NCBI GenBank assembly: GCA_009760885.1
Contig: CM019693.1
Span: forward strand, 45,886,751 to 45,950,750
Source: Achatina immaculata
Lineage: Eukaryota > Mollusca > Gastropoda > Stylommatophora > Achatinidae
Direction: 5' to 3'
DNA length: 64,000 nucleotides
Shown here: positions 1 through 11,500 of the stretch, in pieces
Layout: each line of letters starts with the position of its first letter
How positions within the stretch are numbered: the stretch's first letter is position 1
The notes under the pieces: generated by a model
Databases searched by the model: none
Seen by the model: only the letters and a program-made list of their open reading frames with translations
What the model was told of the DNA's origin: nothing
Made by a program: the position numbers and the translations under genes

Positions 1-215
1 CGGAGTTTTAAAGTGATTCAAGTGATTAAGAAGAACTGACACTTTTGAAACTTCGAGTACAGTGATTTTAGACGAGAAACTATTTGATAATGTGTTCACA
101 CCTGATATAATACGGAGTTATGAAATGTTCTCGTATCAAGTATAGAGTATTCTGAAGTTGAGAACATTGAGAAATGCTGCATGAAGAATATGATAGAGTT
201 TGATATTGTGAAGCC
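1..215 (+). repeat. LTR-like repeat, copy A (3' part)
   Basis: This segment matches 3760-3972 and 7370-7580 closely. It shares the core AAGTGATTCAAGTGATT, then ACACTTTTGAAACTTCGAGT, and a stretch ending GATAGAGTTTGATATTGTG. It is cut by the window start and diverges from the other copies after about 215, where an open reading frame begins. All three copies are in the same orientation. LTR identity is inferred from repetition and spacing; I found no convincing primer-binding site or terminal TG/CA pair. Confidence 0.6.
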
Positions 216-320
216 AAGATTGAAATAAAAGAAGATAACGTAAAAGAATGTAATAACTGTCAGAGAAAAATTGATAGTACAAGTAGTTCAGAAAGCACAA
301 TATGTGCTGTAAATATTAAC

Positions 321-593
321 ATGAATGATGAAAGACTGACATCAAGTTATGATGATATTCCGGATGAAGATGAACTTAAAACTTTTATGAAAGATGTCCC
401 AAATTATGCCAGTAGGTCACAATCACACACGATGAAGAATGAAATAATTAATGATCTACGCGTGGGCTATCCCGCATTAGATAACAAACATGGACAGATA
501 TACATAGAGGATGCATTGAAGGATCTCATTGAACATGATCCGGTGTTAAGCAGATGGTCACAATGGAAACATCAACCTAATACTAGTTCATAG
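321..593 (+). CDS. Hypothetical protein in repeat unit (possible gag-like remnant)
   Basis: This is a 90-residue acidic, lysine-rich ORF. The frame is open from about 204, so the ATG at 321 may not be the true start. The upstream part (222-258, reading EIKEDNVKEC) resembles the C-terminal end of the ORF at 6097-6642 (EINEDNVKEN), which suggests copy A joins directly to the end of the same unknown protein. I recognise no domain, signal peptide or membrane segment. The context, between LTR-like repeats, favours a retroelement protein remnant over a host gene. Confidence 0.3.
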   Translation: MNDERLTSSYDDIPDEDELKTFMKDVPNYASRSQSHTMKNEIINDLRVGYPALDNKHGQIYIEDALKDLIEHDPVLSRWSQWKHQPNTSS

Positions 594-747
594 ATACAGG
601 CAGTAAGGAACCTAAATATGATGTAACGACACAATAATAAACACATAAAGACAAAAATCAATAAAGTGCTCAGAAAAGGTAGAGAAAATCAGAAAGACAA
701 CATCAAAAGGATTTATTGTTCTTGACAATAAAGAAATAGATAGAACA

Positions 748-1398
748 ATGGAGAAATTGTGGAATTCTAATACACCTCCTCAGTCCACATCAGAAATGTT
801 TGTGCAGATTAATAACGTTCACCGTAAGGCAGATCTCACATACAATTATGATTTTATAGAAGAGAAATGTAAAGCAAAATATGGTGAGAGAGAAAATACA
901 GTTTCAAATGATAACAAACTAGTAGGCAGCGTTCACATAACGTCAAATAAAGAACAAGAAAAAGATAATGGTAAGGAAACAGTAGGATGGACTATAACAG
1001 CAGCAGAGATAAGGGCAGCATTAATAAAGGGTGAATGTGATGTAGACGCAGAACTTGCGAAGATTAGGTCAAATAAAACGCCTAATTGCTATGAAACTCA
1101 GATTAAGCAACAGTCAAGTGAAACAGCAAAGATTATTGCTAGTATCAGTAGACCTCCGATAACTCGGGAGACAATCCTTGCAAATCCAAATATTCCAGAA
1201 AATTATAAACGTTTGCCACTAGAAGGTTTTGGTTATGATGAGGAGGGACATTTGTTTTATCAGCATGGAAAATCAAACCATATTTCAGGTCAGGATAAGA
1301 TAGTTGTTAATGATGAAAGTGTCGATGAGAAATTAAATAATTACACTACAAAAAACAAAGAAAGTAAATACAGAGGTAGAGGAATGAGACGAAATTGA
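748..1398 (+). CDS. Hypothetical 216-aa protein between LTR-like repeats
   Basis: This intact ORF is hydrophilic and rich in Lys, Glu and Asn. It has a predicted helical middle (around TITAAEIRAALIKGECDVDA, residues 87-107) and a C-terminal part with PENYKRLPLEGFGYDEEGHL near residues 151-170, ending in a basic tail (KYRGRGMRRN). There are no transmembrane segments, zinc knuckles, or protease or RT motifs. I do not recognise the family. It lies in the interval between repeat copies A and B and could be a structural (gag-like) protein of a non-autonomous element, or a captured gene. No pol-type gene was found in this interval. Confidence 0.4.
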   Translation: MEKLWNSNTPPQSTSEMFVQINNVHRKADLTYNYDFIEEKCKAKYGERENTVSNDNKLVGSVHITSNKEQEKDNGKETVGWTITAAEIRAALIKGECDVDAELAKIRSNKTPNCYETQIKQQSSETAKIIASISRPPITRETILANPNIPENYKRLPLEGFGYDEEGHLFYQHGKSNHISGQDKIVVNDESVDEKLNNYTTKNKESKYRGRGMRRN

Positions 1399-2895
1399 AG
1401 GCGCTAATGATGAAATATTAATGAGGTTATTTTAAGGTTCCAGTATTCAAGATTGTTAGAATACATAATGTGTTACAGATTCACCTAAGGTTAAGGTGAC
1501 ATAAATTGTTGGTGCTCATGATATACATCCATAATGGAGTTGGCATTGATGATGTAATTTTTTTATTGCTATTATTGTATTGTCCTAAAACTGTGAATGT
1601 CAGTGTTATATCACATATTAGATTTTTTTTTCTCGATGATGACGATGATAAAGATGATGATGAATTACATGTTTCCAGTATTTTGCGATACTGAGACAAA
1701 CTCTGGCGTAAAACAGATACATTAGAGAGGAAAACTTGGGTTTTGCCATATTGGTTAGTGTAACCGACAAGGTTGTATTGGGAGTAACAATATGAGGGCA
1801 TCCTCAGCACTAGGAAAAAAGATTGGCATAGAGGGATGGAGACTCCAGAATTTTCATGGATAATTGAAGACTTGGGGGAGAAATAATATCAGTCAGTGGA
1901 AGAAAATCCGTTGAGAGTATGATGATAGTATGATTTTCAAGGAGGCGGTATATTACATTTTTCACTTTGAGTACATGTTATGAAAGGTGTGTGTTATATC
2001 CATTGTTACCATTGAAGATGATCACCGAGATGTTCAGGACGTCCATATCATTTAGTGTAACCACGAAGTTGTATTGGGAGTAACAATATGAGGGCATCCT
2101 CAGCACTAGCAACGATTGACATGGAGACCCAAGAATTATCATGGATAGATAGGTACTTGGGGGTAGACTAAATGGTGTCAGTGGAAGAATTTCGTTAAGA
2201 GTATGATGTGAGTATTATGGTTTTCAAGAAGCCAGTAAATCACATTTTTCACACTGAGTATGTGTTATGGAAAATGTGTGATATATTCTTTTGTTGCCAC
2301 TGAAGATCAGAATCGGGAAGTTAGCCAATGTAAATTCATAACAAGGTCAATGAAGTGATTTGTTTTGAGATTGGGCCTCAAATTTTATGACATTATTCTT
2401 TATCGTTTGAAAGAATGCATATTTTTTTTCTTTTTCTGGAGTGTGCATGTGAAGACACTTTGATACAGAATATGTATCATCAAAAGAAGGAAAACGAATT
2501 AATGTTTTATGGTCATATTTTTAACAAGATATAAATATTATCTTACATGTTTTTTCTATGATGATTACGAACTATTGAGAGAATTTAATTACCATGAATT
2601 TAGACAAAAAAGTCGATATGGCTGACGGTTATCATGCTGACTAAAAACAAGGGGAAGTGACTGCAAAGTGAATTATTTTGAATTTGTTTTTCAGATGGAA
2701 ACATATTTTGGTAGCTTATTACTTACAAGGCACTTTGCTATTTTTGTTTGTAGTCATAATGTTAACAATATAAAACAAGGGGAGGTTTGTAGCATGGCCT
2801 TGTAAGTAAGGAATATTGTTGTTATCATTATTATTATTAATGAATATGATTATGAAAATATACTGTAAAAAATAGTAACACCGAATAGCGATAGA
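1399..2895. repeat. Non-coding interval with a 296-bp direct duplication
   Basis: No convincing gene is seen here. Two degenerate copies of a roughly 300-bp segment lie head to tail at about 1741-2036 and 2037-2330. They share GGGAGTAACAATATGAGGGC followed by ATCCTCAGCACTAG (offset 296 bp), later ATTTTCAAG and the ATTACATTTTTCAC/ATCACATTTTTCAC region. The remainder (2330-2895) is A+T-rich. A short purine run, ACAAGGGGAGG near 2775, could be a polypurine tract, but the copy at 6.6 kb has no equivalent. Confidence 0.5.
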
Positions 2896-4115
2896 GAAAA
2901 ATGGAGAGGAAAGGAATAGAAAGGTACAGAATTTCCATTACGCTAGAAAAAGATGCGGACAAAAGTAAACAGTGGAAACAGTGAATAGAAAAAGACGAGA
3001 CTCAGTGACGCTGAGATTTGGTAAATACAAAGGAGGGACGTTAGAAAGTAGGATGATCCAGTGATAACAACCGGACGTTGACACGTGTAAACAATAGAAA
3101 AGACGAATAGAAAAGGCAGACACAATGAAAAGCGAGGTCCAATAAAACATCTGACATGAAATAGGAAGATAATGATTTAGGTAAATAACAACTGTATATA
3201 CGAGACTGACTCGCATGACACTTATTAGGTGACACGCATTAGGATTCTTTTATGACTCTATTCCTCACGGTTTTTAAATAAAGGAGTGACTAACTCGGCC
3301 AGCTGACCAATTAAATATTTAGAGGCGTGGGCTGTTGGAAAATTGACTTACGAGAGATAAGTCATGGGGCAGTTTGAATGACGGACAATCATGGGAACAT
3401 GGGCTCACGGGAACCAGGGGACATCTGAAGGGTGGAGCCAAAATACTTATTGGTTAATCCGTCAAGCTGGACTTGAAGATAAAAGGGTGAGGGGAAAGAC
3501 AGGAAAACGAAGAAGGAAGAAAGAAGTAGAGGAGAGGAGACGGAGGACGAGGCCTGAAGACGGAGGAACAAGGACGGTCAGTGAATAAAGAGCGGTCCAG
3601 ACAAGTGAAGGATAGACAGAGAAGAACAGCAGAAAGAGAACACACACCAGAGAAGACATGAGAGAGAGAAATAAGACGTAGGTAATGACAGGTGGACACC
3701 TAGAGCAATAGATACTCAGGAAAAGCAGTTTTGAAGACGTAGTTCTAGGACAGATTGAAGATGTTTTTCAAGTGATTCAAGTGATTTAGAAGAACTGACA
3801 CTTTTGAAACTTCGAGTACAGAGATTTTAGACGAGAAACTAGCTGACCACGTGTTGCAGATGGAATATAATACAGAGTTTAGAATTGTTCTTGTATCATA
3901 TGTAGAATATTGTGAAGTTGAGGACATTGCCGAAATGATGTATGTCGAATATGATAGAGTTTGATATTGTGAACAAATGATTATGTGATTCAATTCATGT
4001 GGTGTTATCAACTATACATCTTGAGCTTATTTGTAAGAATTAAATAATGGAGGAACATTTCATCGGACATCCTCTGATTAGTGAAGTGGTAGTGTTTGTG
4101 AAACCTAATCTAAAC
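2895..4115 (+). repeat. LTR-like repeat, copy B (full)
   Basis: This repeat aligns with 6598-7715. Shared blocks in order are ACAAAAGTAAACAGTGGAAA, TTTTTAAATAAAGGAGTGAC, CAGCTGACCAATTAAATATT, GAGAGATAAGTCATGGGGCA and ACTTTTGAAACTTCGAGTAC, ending near GTGAAACCT. Its final third is also copy A. Purine-rich, lineage-specific segments (3430-3760 here and 7040-7370 in copy C) differ. The AATAAA at 3278-3283 could be a polyadenylation signal. The LTR-internal-LTR-internal-LTR reading is inferred from spacing. Confidence 0.6.
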
Positions 4116-4705
4116 AACAGTGATCAGATTGTGTGTGTGAAGATATCCTCAGAAATATTCAGCAATATCATCGATAAAGGTGGCAGGATTACAAAGCATA
4201 TTAATAAGAAGAATTACAAGACAGAAGAACACTACCGCAATTCGTCAATATTATACTTGCGCCGGTGACTTTTTACTGATATTTGGGAGGAGACTTTCGA
4301 GGTATGTCAGCGGCCAGAATGTGAAGTACTAACGATCACGTGCTGATGTTATAACCAAACATTTTGTGATTTACACAGACATAGAACATGTTATCTTTCT
4401 AACACTGGTAGTATTAAGAACTCAGACTTTATCAATATTAACAACGAAATCAACGAGGAGAGGATAACACGAAGTACAGACTGTCACGTACTAGAATGAA
4501 CTGATGTGATTAAGCAAAGAACAATTGTCTCTTTAATGATGGTGGTATACAGAGAACATTATTTAGACATTCGCAAAGAGCGACAACATAACGACGGAGA
4601 GACAATGTATTCGGTCAAGAACAAGAGGCAGTAAAGTTTTATTACTTTGACTGTTGTTGTATTTACAGTGTATATTGTTGATTTATGTTCTTAATTAGTG
4701 TTTTT
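4116..4705. other. Interval with no supported gene
   Basis: A 73-codon ORF at 4047-4268 overlaps the end of copy B and reads into this interval, but it resembles nothing I know. The rest is A+T-rich with no recognisable motif until the LINE insertion. Confidence 0.3.
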
Positions 4706-4715
4706 ACGAGGAATC

Positions 4716-5698
4716 TATACTGGCAGCAAGAAGCAGCAGTTCGAGTTAAAAATAGAATTGGAAAATACCAACCTATAAAACAAGGGGTGCGACAAGGATG
4801 TGTACTATCTCCAGACCTTTTTTCTCTATACAGCGAGAATATTCTAAGAACAATCATCACAGAATCAGGCATAAAAATTGGAAGATACAATATTAACAAC
4901 CTTCGGTATGCTGACGACACAGTACTGATAGCTGAGAACCAACAAGACCTGCAAAATCTCTTGGATAAAGTGGCCAAAGAAAGTGAACAGAAAGGCCTTA
5001 CTTTGAACATCAAAAAGACAGAGACTATGGTTATATCTAAGGAACAGAATCCACCAGCATGCAGTATAAAATTAAACGGAACCATTCTAAAGCAAGTGCA
5101 GAAATTCAAATACCTTGGAGCAGTAATAACTTCAGATGGGAAATGCAAAACAGAAATTAGGAACAGAATAGGCCAAGAAAAGACTGCATTTCAGAGAATA
5201 AGAAACATATTAGCTAACACATCTTTATCAATGAATGTTAGAAAACGAGTCCTAAAATGCTATATTGAACCTATCTTGTTATATGGAAGTGAGTCATGAA
5301 CAATAGGCAAGTCTGCACAAAAATCATTGGAAGCAGCAGAAATGTGGTTTATTAGAAGAATGTTGCGAATCCCCTGGACAGCAAAAATAACTAATGAAGA
5401 ATGTATGAGAAGAGCTGGAGAGACAAAAAAACCTTGTCAGAAAGATAAGAGAGAGACAATGTACTTTTATAGGACATGTAATGAGAAGAGGGGGCATTGA
5501 AAATATTATAACAACAGGAAAAATAGAAGGAAGAAGATCAAGAGGAAGACCAAGAGAAATGATACTGGACAGTCTGATGGGATGGTGTGAGAGGAGATCA
5601 CCAACTGAACTGATGGCCTGCATGAAGGATCGGGTACTCTGGAGAAGCATAATAGCCAACGCCAGTCGGCACGGCACCTGATGATGCTGATGATGACG
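4716..5698 (+). mobile_element. 5'-truncated RTE-like LINE (copy 1), broken
   Basis: This is the C-terminal half of a reverse transcriptase. It includes QGVRQGCVLSPDLFSLYSEN, the catalytic YADD in LRYADDTVLIAE, then KYLGAVITSDGK and LLYGSES. A TGA at 5297-5299 replaces the Trp kept in the second copy (58556). The distal frame (MRRGGIENIITTGKIEGRR, from about 5481) is offset by an extra A in a run of seven A's. The 3' end is a GAT-type short repeat, typical of RTE/BovB elements. A 10-bp target-site duplication ACGAGGAATC flanks it (4706-4715 and 5699-5708). The clade is inferred; the RT identity is certain. Confidence 0.88.
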
Positions 5699-5708
5699 AC
5701 GAGGAATC

Positions 5709-6096
5709 ACTGATTATTTCATAGTGGAAGAATAATACAGATATTTTTCAGAGAGAATGTTAGAGAAGATGACACAACAGATTGCATAAACACCTGAAAT
5801 AGATATATTAATATTGGAGATCAGATGTCTGAGGAGAGAAGAAGCTAGGTCAGGTAGAGAGTTGAGACAGAAAAGAAATATGAGAACACATTACAATGTT
5901 TATCCTAGACCAGACTTTAGACAGACACAGAACTCTTGTTATAGAAATGAGAGAGATGGAAGACCAGGGATACTATACAGACATGAGTTATCAAAACAGA
6001 CAAACAGCCTACAACGACACAAGGTATAGAGAAAACTACTAGCACAATTCTTTTAAAGGAAATAACAGCAGATTTATAACACACAACACTGAACGG
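5709..6096. other. Continuation of repeat interval, small ORF
   Basis: This is the host repeat interval resumed after the RTE insertion. A 71-codon ORF (5814-6029) rich in Arg, Tyr and Gln is present. It may be an upstream fragment of the protein at 6097-6642, but no motif identifies it. Confidence 0.25.
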
Positions 6097-6642
6097 TTGG
6101 TTAGGACTGAGAGGAAAGAAATAAATGCTACAGTTAGTAGGAAATCAGACAAAGACAGACAAAGACATAAAAATGAGACAAAGGAGGTAGCCACGCAGGG
6201 ATCCTGCAGTAGAAAAGATAAACAAACCAACATCAATATAACATTAGTAAAAGACAGTAGCACTAGTACAAATACAGAATTAGGCAGGAAAGATGCAAGT
6301 ACAGCTATGAAATTATTTAGAAAAGTTACAAATACAGCTGATATAGGTACTCCAATGGATGAAAAATATTTGATACAGACGAAGAGTGTAGCCACATCAG
6401 CTGTACCCACTGAAACAGATGATATTAGTGTAGAAACAGAGAGGATCGTGTTAAATGACGTAGCTACGCAATCTTATTATATAAGCAAACATGAAGAAAC
6501 CAGTACTGTAAATATGGTGACAAGAGATACCTATACATGTATGGTATATAAAAAGACTGAAATAAATGAAGATAATGTAAAAGAAAACAATAAGAGAAAA
6601 GTGGAGAGGAAAGGAAAAAAAAAAGGTATAGAACTTCCATGA
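6097..6642 (+). CDS. Hypothetical Thr/Lys-rich protein with repeated VAT motif
   Basis: This 181-residue hydrophilic ORF carries three spaced copies of a (D/E/S)VAT(Q/S) motif: KEVATQGS, KSVATSAV and NDVATQSY. Between them are Ser/Thr-rich stretches (DSSTSTNTEL). It ends in a strongly basic tail (RKVERKGKKKG) that runs into the start of LTR-like copy C. The segment EINEDNVKEN matches the reading frame at 222-258, tying the two intervals together. There is no known domain. It is probably a disordered structural protein of the same unidentified element. Confidence 0.35.
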   Translation: MVRTERKEINATVSRKSDKDRQRHKNETKEVATQGSCSRKDKQTNINITLVKDSSTSTNTELGRKDASTAMKLFRKVTNTADIGTPMDEKYLIQTKSVATSAVPTETDDISVETERIVLNDVATQSYYISKHEETSTVNMVTRDTYTCMVYKKTEINEDNVKENNKRKVERKGKKKGIELP

Positions 6643-7715
6643 CGCTAAAACAAGATGCAGACAAAAGTAAACAGTGGAAACAGTGAATAGAAAAAGAAGA
6701 GACTCAGTGACACTGAGGTTTAGGTGATACGAAGGAAGAGCGCCAGAAAGTAGGATGGTCCAGTGATAACAACACAGTGACTGGACGTGGACACGTGTAA
6801 ACAATAGAAAAGACAGATAGAGAGGGCAGACACAACGAAAAGCGAGGACACAATAAAATCTGACACGCATTGTGACGCGATTGCACACAGTTTTTAAATA
6901 AAGGAGTGACCAACTCGGCCAGCTGACCAATTAAATATTTAGAGGCGTGGCCTATTGGACAATTGAATTACGAGAGATAAGTCATGGGGCAGTTTGAATG
7001 ACGGACAGTTATGGGAACATGGGCTCTATTTAGGACGAAGAAGTACTGAAGTACAGGAGAGAGGAGACAGAGGAGGGAGATTGTCAGAACACCGTCGGTC
7101 CGGCAAGTAGCGACTGACCAGAACTACAAGAAGGATGGTCAGTGCACGTGGACAGTCAAGAGTGAAGAAAGAAGGTCCGACCAGAAGAGCCGAGAAGCCA
7201 TCAGATGAGAGATAAGAACAGAGTCCAGAGAAAAGGCAAGTAGACTTTGCTCGTTAGTACACTGCGATTGAGAGCCAGCAAAGGAAGACCATCAGAAGAA
7301 ATCAGAAGACAGACAAGAGAAGAAAGAGGACGAGACGGTATAAGATCAGAAGTAGTGTTAGACGGAAGATGGTTTTCTTGTGATTCAAGTGAATAAGAAG
7401 AACTGACACTTTTGAAACTTCGAGTACAGAGATTTTATACGAGAAACTAGTTGACCACGTGTTCACACCTGATATAATACGGAGTTAGGAAATGTTCTCG
7501 TATCAAGTGTAGAGTATTCTGATGTTGAGAACATTGAGAAATGTTGCATGTAGAATATGATAGAGTTTGATATTGTGAACAAACGATTAAGTGTTTCAAT
7601 CCAAGTAATGTTGTCGACAATATATCTGATACCTAAATTGTCAGAATTAAATAATACAGTGAACTTTTCATCGGATTTTTATTTGTTGAAATGGTAATAT
7701 TTTGTGAAACCTCTG
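6598..7715 (+). repeat. LTR-like repeat, copy C
   Basis: This is the third copy of the repeat, collinear with 2895-4115. The offset is about 3.7 kb at its start and about 3.6 kb at its end, because of indels in the purine-rich middle. It keeps TTTTTAAATAAAGGAGTGAC, the AGAGATAAGTCATGGGGC block, and the ACTTTTGAAACTTCGAGTAC block near 7407-7426. Confidence 0.6.
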
Positions 7716-8239
7716 ATGTGTTAATCAAAGAGCACCTGTAAGATTCTATAATAAGGAACTTTTCAATAATATATTATTCACAATCTTCAATGTTATAATG
7801 GCATCAGCCATTGTATGGATCAAATCATTCCTCAGGAACCTTCAGTAACGAGCGATGCCTCGATTGCAGGCAAGTACGCCAGTTCATAGTAATTATAATG
7901 GTACTATCAGTTTAACTATAATGGTACTATCAGTTTAACTGACCCTGTTTATCCTGGTCATCTGGTACTAATTTGTGGCGGCGCAAGCACGTTCTTGTGT
8001 GTGTGTGTGTGTGTCTGTGTCTGTGTGTGTGGGTGGATGTGGGTGTGGCTGTACTAGGCGTGTGACAAACCCTGCGACAACCCGTAACGAAGAACATCAA
8101 CTGTCCAGCAAAGATGACTCAGTTCACGCCAGGAATGTTCATTCCGACAACTTTATTATTTCTTACAACATGTTTAATTAGACACAAGTCAGCTGATCAC
8201 TGTAATATTAAACTGTAAGGAAACTCACATCTTAGACCT
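7716..8239. repeat. Intergenic, short tandem repeat and GT microsatellite
   Basis: A 23-bp direct repeat (TATAATGGTACTATCAGTTT) occurs at about 7896-7940. A GT-rich microsatellite spans about 7998-8055. No gene is supported. Confidence 0.5.
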
Positions 8240-9345
8240 GGGACCCCATCTACCCTGTCTCTTCTCTGTTCTTTCTGATGAAAAGTCTGAGATTACCTAG
8301 CCTCTTTATTTCCTGATGCTGTCATAGTAGCCATGTCTTCACTGCATGAATCACTCTCTCATCTTCTCCAAACCTTGTCCCTCAGATAGCAAATTTAAGG
8401 AGCCCCAAAAGATAAATGTCTGAAGGTGACAGATCTGGACTTTACTGTGGCCGGCACCGTCTACCCCAGTGTGATGATTTCTTCAAGGATTCTCAGACCA
8501 TGTGTGAGGGAGCACATTGTCTCCCTGCAACAAAATGTATCGTGTATTCTTGTGAGACCAGACTTGGTGGAGGCACTTCTTTAGTATTTTCAAGGTCGTG
8601 GTGTACGCCTCTGAATTGATGGTCTCACCTTTTGCCACCAGATCCATAAGAATGACTCTATCAATGTCACAAAATACAGTCATTATGAATTTTCCGGCTG
8701 AGGGAGTTGTCATGAATATCTTCTGTCTCGATGATTGAGGATGATGCCACTCAAGTGAATGACTTTTCGTCTCTGACAGAAGTAGTGCACCAGGCTTCAT
8801 CACCTGGAACTATCTGGGAAAGAAAGACCCCTCGTTCAGAGTGAAAACGCTCCAACAATTCAGAAGACATTGTTTTCCTTCGAAATCTGTGTTCTGCTGT
8901 GAGACTTCGTGGAAGCCATCTACTGGCGTGTATAATGGCAGCACTTATGTCGTACACGTTAACACAGAGAATCTTGCTACACAACTTTCTCACAGCACGT
9001 TTAAGGACGATGCTGACTAGATTCACAGCCTGTCTCCCTGGTTTATTCAATGAAATGTTTCTTGTTAGAACATCCACGTGCTCATCATTTGTTTTATCGT
9101 GCTGCCACAACCAAGGCTGTCAGTTTTGATGATCCCGTCAGTCTGTGAAGGACTCAGACATTTACATCTGTAGCGTTTGCTATGAATAATTGAGCAACAT
9201 GTCCACATAAAATACTAAAACCTGCCCTGAATGCTGTGTGCCAGCTTATGTAGCCATATCTGAGAAGAGTCTGTTTAAAACTAAACGTAATGTTGTAGTT
9301 TGTAATATTTATGTAAAGCTTTCATGTTAAGTTTATTTCTTTTTT
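8240..9345 (-). mobile_element. Decayed mariner-family transposon 1
   Basis: Read on the minus strand, the segment encodes a broken mariner transposase. It contains ARWLPRSLTAEHR-like sequence (here SRWLPRSLTAEHRFRRKTMS), GDEAW at the first catalytic Asp (usual DETW), LEWHHPQSSRQK, GDNVLPHT at the second Asp, and SPDLSPSDIYLL at the third Asp. The C-terminal frame runs RFGEDERVIHAVKTWL. Frameshifts and stops separate these blocks. The flank at 9165-9345 recurs at 14115-14340, so it is probably part of the element's 5' end. No functional protein is possible. Confidence 0.85.
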
Positions 9346-9405
9346 CTCCATCTGTATAACAAAGCTGCTACTAGGCGCACGATAGATAGACAAACAGACA
9401 TGCAG

Positions 9406-9407
9406 GC

Positions 9408-9506
<99 letters not shown>
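9406..9506. repeat. (GATA)n microsatellite
   Basis: About 25 uninterrupted GATA units. Confidence 0.97.
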
Positions 9507-9534
9507 ATGTTTGGGAACAGTATTGCCGATTGTA

Positions 9535-9915
9535 ACCTTCTTATATGAGATAGTCAGACACGTAAATATTTTATACGAAAGAGTTAGACACGTAAATATT
9601 TTATACGAAAGAGTTAGACACGTAAATATTTTATACGAAAGAGTTAGACACGTAAATATTTTATACGAAAGAGTTAGACACGTAAATATTTATACGAAAG
9701 AGTTAGACACGTAAATATTTTATATGAGAAAGTGAGACACATACATATTTTATATGAGAGAGGCAGACACGTAAATATTTTATATGAAAGAGTTAGACAC
9801 GTAAATATATTATATGAGAAGGTGAGACATATACATATTTTATATGAGAGAGGCAGACAAGAAAATATTTTATATGAGATAGTCAGAAACGTAAATATTT
9901 TATACGAGAGAATCG
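9535..9915. repeat. 30-bp minisatellite
   Basis: About 12-13 units containing GAGTTAGACACGTAAATATT, the first five nearly identical and later ones diverged. The 30-bp period explains the decapeptide-periodic open frames here; they are not genes. Confidence 0.95.
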
Positions 9916-10019
9916 AACGCTCAGTTTTCAGAAAACTCCTATGAAACCCAGAATATTTTTCTTAACAGAGTAAAAACCAAACATATAATTATTAGAGAAA
10001 AGAAATAAACTTACAAAGA
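9916..10019. other. Short A+T-rich spacer
   Basis: No feature seen. Confidence 0.4.
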
Positions 10020-11450
10020 GCGCGGGTTGTAAGGACTGTTAAATGCAGGAGGTGGGGTGGAGGATACGCTCTCCACTCCAATGACGTGCGTCTCAAATAG
10101 CCTCTGACAGTCAGGTCCAGCTCCTGGCCTACTCGTGGCAGAACTGTTTAAACTGACAGGAGAAGGGGCGAAGGCGAATATCTGGCGCCTAAAACCAGAC
10201 GATTCGGGTAGATGAGAGTCATGTTTGGTAGCTCATCTACCGCTGCTGGCGAGATTCTTCAACTGCCGTGCGTGGAGTGGGGCTCCTCCCGGCCAGTGAA
10301 GAAAGGTGTAAATGGGGTTGCCGTGCGGCATCACTGTGGAAAAGGTGAAAGAAAGGAATAAGGGAAGTAAACAGTAGTCAAATCCCGGCATCTCTGGTCT
10401 GGGGGTCGGCTTAAGTGCACTCATATCGGGCGAAATGCCTGAACCGGCTTAAACCAGAGGTTAAGACACTGCTGGTGAGATTCTTCGGATGCCGCGCGTG
10501 AAGTGAAGCTCCTTACGGCCAAGGAAGGAAATGCGGAAAAAACAATTAGGATTGCTGTGTGGCGTCGGTGTGAAATGGTGACGGAAACGATAAAGTGAAG
10601 CTTAATCGGTATGTCCATTAGTATCGTGGCGAGAGCTACTCAAACCACGGCACCTCTGCTCTAGAGGCCGGCCAGGTCCGGCATACACCCATACTGGTGA
10701 AATATGCCTAAACCGGCTTACACTAGGGGTGAAACTTGATGGCTACACATGCCACGGTACCTCTGCTCTAGCGGTTTGTCACGTCCCAAACACGTCCATA
10801 CTGGGACAATATGCCTAAACCGACTCACCACAAGGGGTGGAAGTCATTAGTGGAGAGGATTCGTCCTCTGGACAAAAGCTCTATCCTGGTCACAACTAGG
10901 AAGGGTAGCGGCCACGACCACAAAATGCTGAAGTCGGAGACACTGGACCAGAGCAGTCTAAGAGAGGCAACCACTTCTCACCCGGCGGGGATGTATGCGT
11001 ATCCAAATCACGCTGAGGTTTTCCGGTGAGAAAGTCCAACGATGGACTGGATGGGCAATCACCTCTCACCAGGCTGTGATACACGGGTATCTCAAAAAAA
11101 CGTCGAGGTTTTCCTGTGAGAAAGTCCAACTCTAGGCTGGATGGGCAACCATATCTCACCCAGCGGGGATATACTGATATTCAAACACGTTGAGGTTTTC
11201 CGGTGATAAAATCTAACTCTAGATTAAACTGGTGCAACGAAAACCACTGTGTCACGCAATCCCGCTTCTGAGACCCACCAAGAATACAGGGTCAAGCCCT
11301 GTGATACTCCGAACCTCTTGTGGTTCTCTCGGGGATCTTGTGTGGTCCTTTTTGGGGACCACACGGGGGACCACGGGTGTAAATTCAGTAGCATCATAGG
11401 GAGGTCTTGGTGGTAGAAGCGAACGAATAAGAAGAAGACAAAGAGCGCAC
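10020..11450. repeat. GC-richer block of degenerate tandem repeats with hairpin
   Basis: Base composition jumps here relative to its neighbours. About 10240-10460 and 10470-10735 are degenerate copies sharing CTGGCGAGATTCTTC/CTGGTGAGATTCTTC and AACCGGCTTA, with a partial third at 10740-10830. Three further units of about 95 bp, sharing GAGGTTTTCCGGTGA, lie at 10985-11225. A perfect 9-bp stem (GTGTGGTCC/GGACCACAC, 11340-11348 and 11356-11364, 7-nt loop) follows, and the block ends in GAATAAGAAGAAGAC. There is no convincing ORF. It could be the repeated untranslated region of a retrotransposon; this is unproven. Confidence 0.5.
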
Positions 11451-11500
11451 ATTTTAAAATTATATGTTTTAAAAATCCATCACTTACTTTCTGAACATAG

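Noticed and set aside
8483..8803. An active mariner transposase
   Set aside because: Catalytic blocks are recognisable but lie in different frames with several stops; the same holds for the other three mariner copies.
9511..9944. ORF with repeated LYERVRHVNI
   Set aside because: This is a product of a 30-bp minisatellite without stops; no start context or domain.
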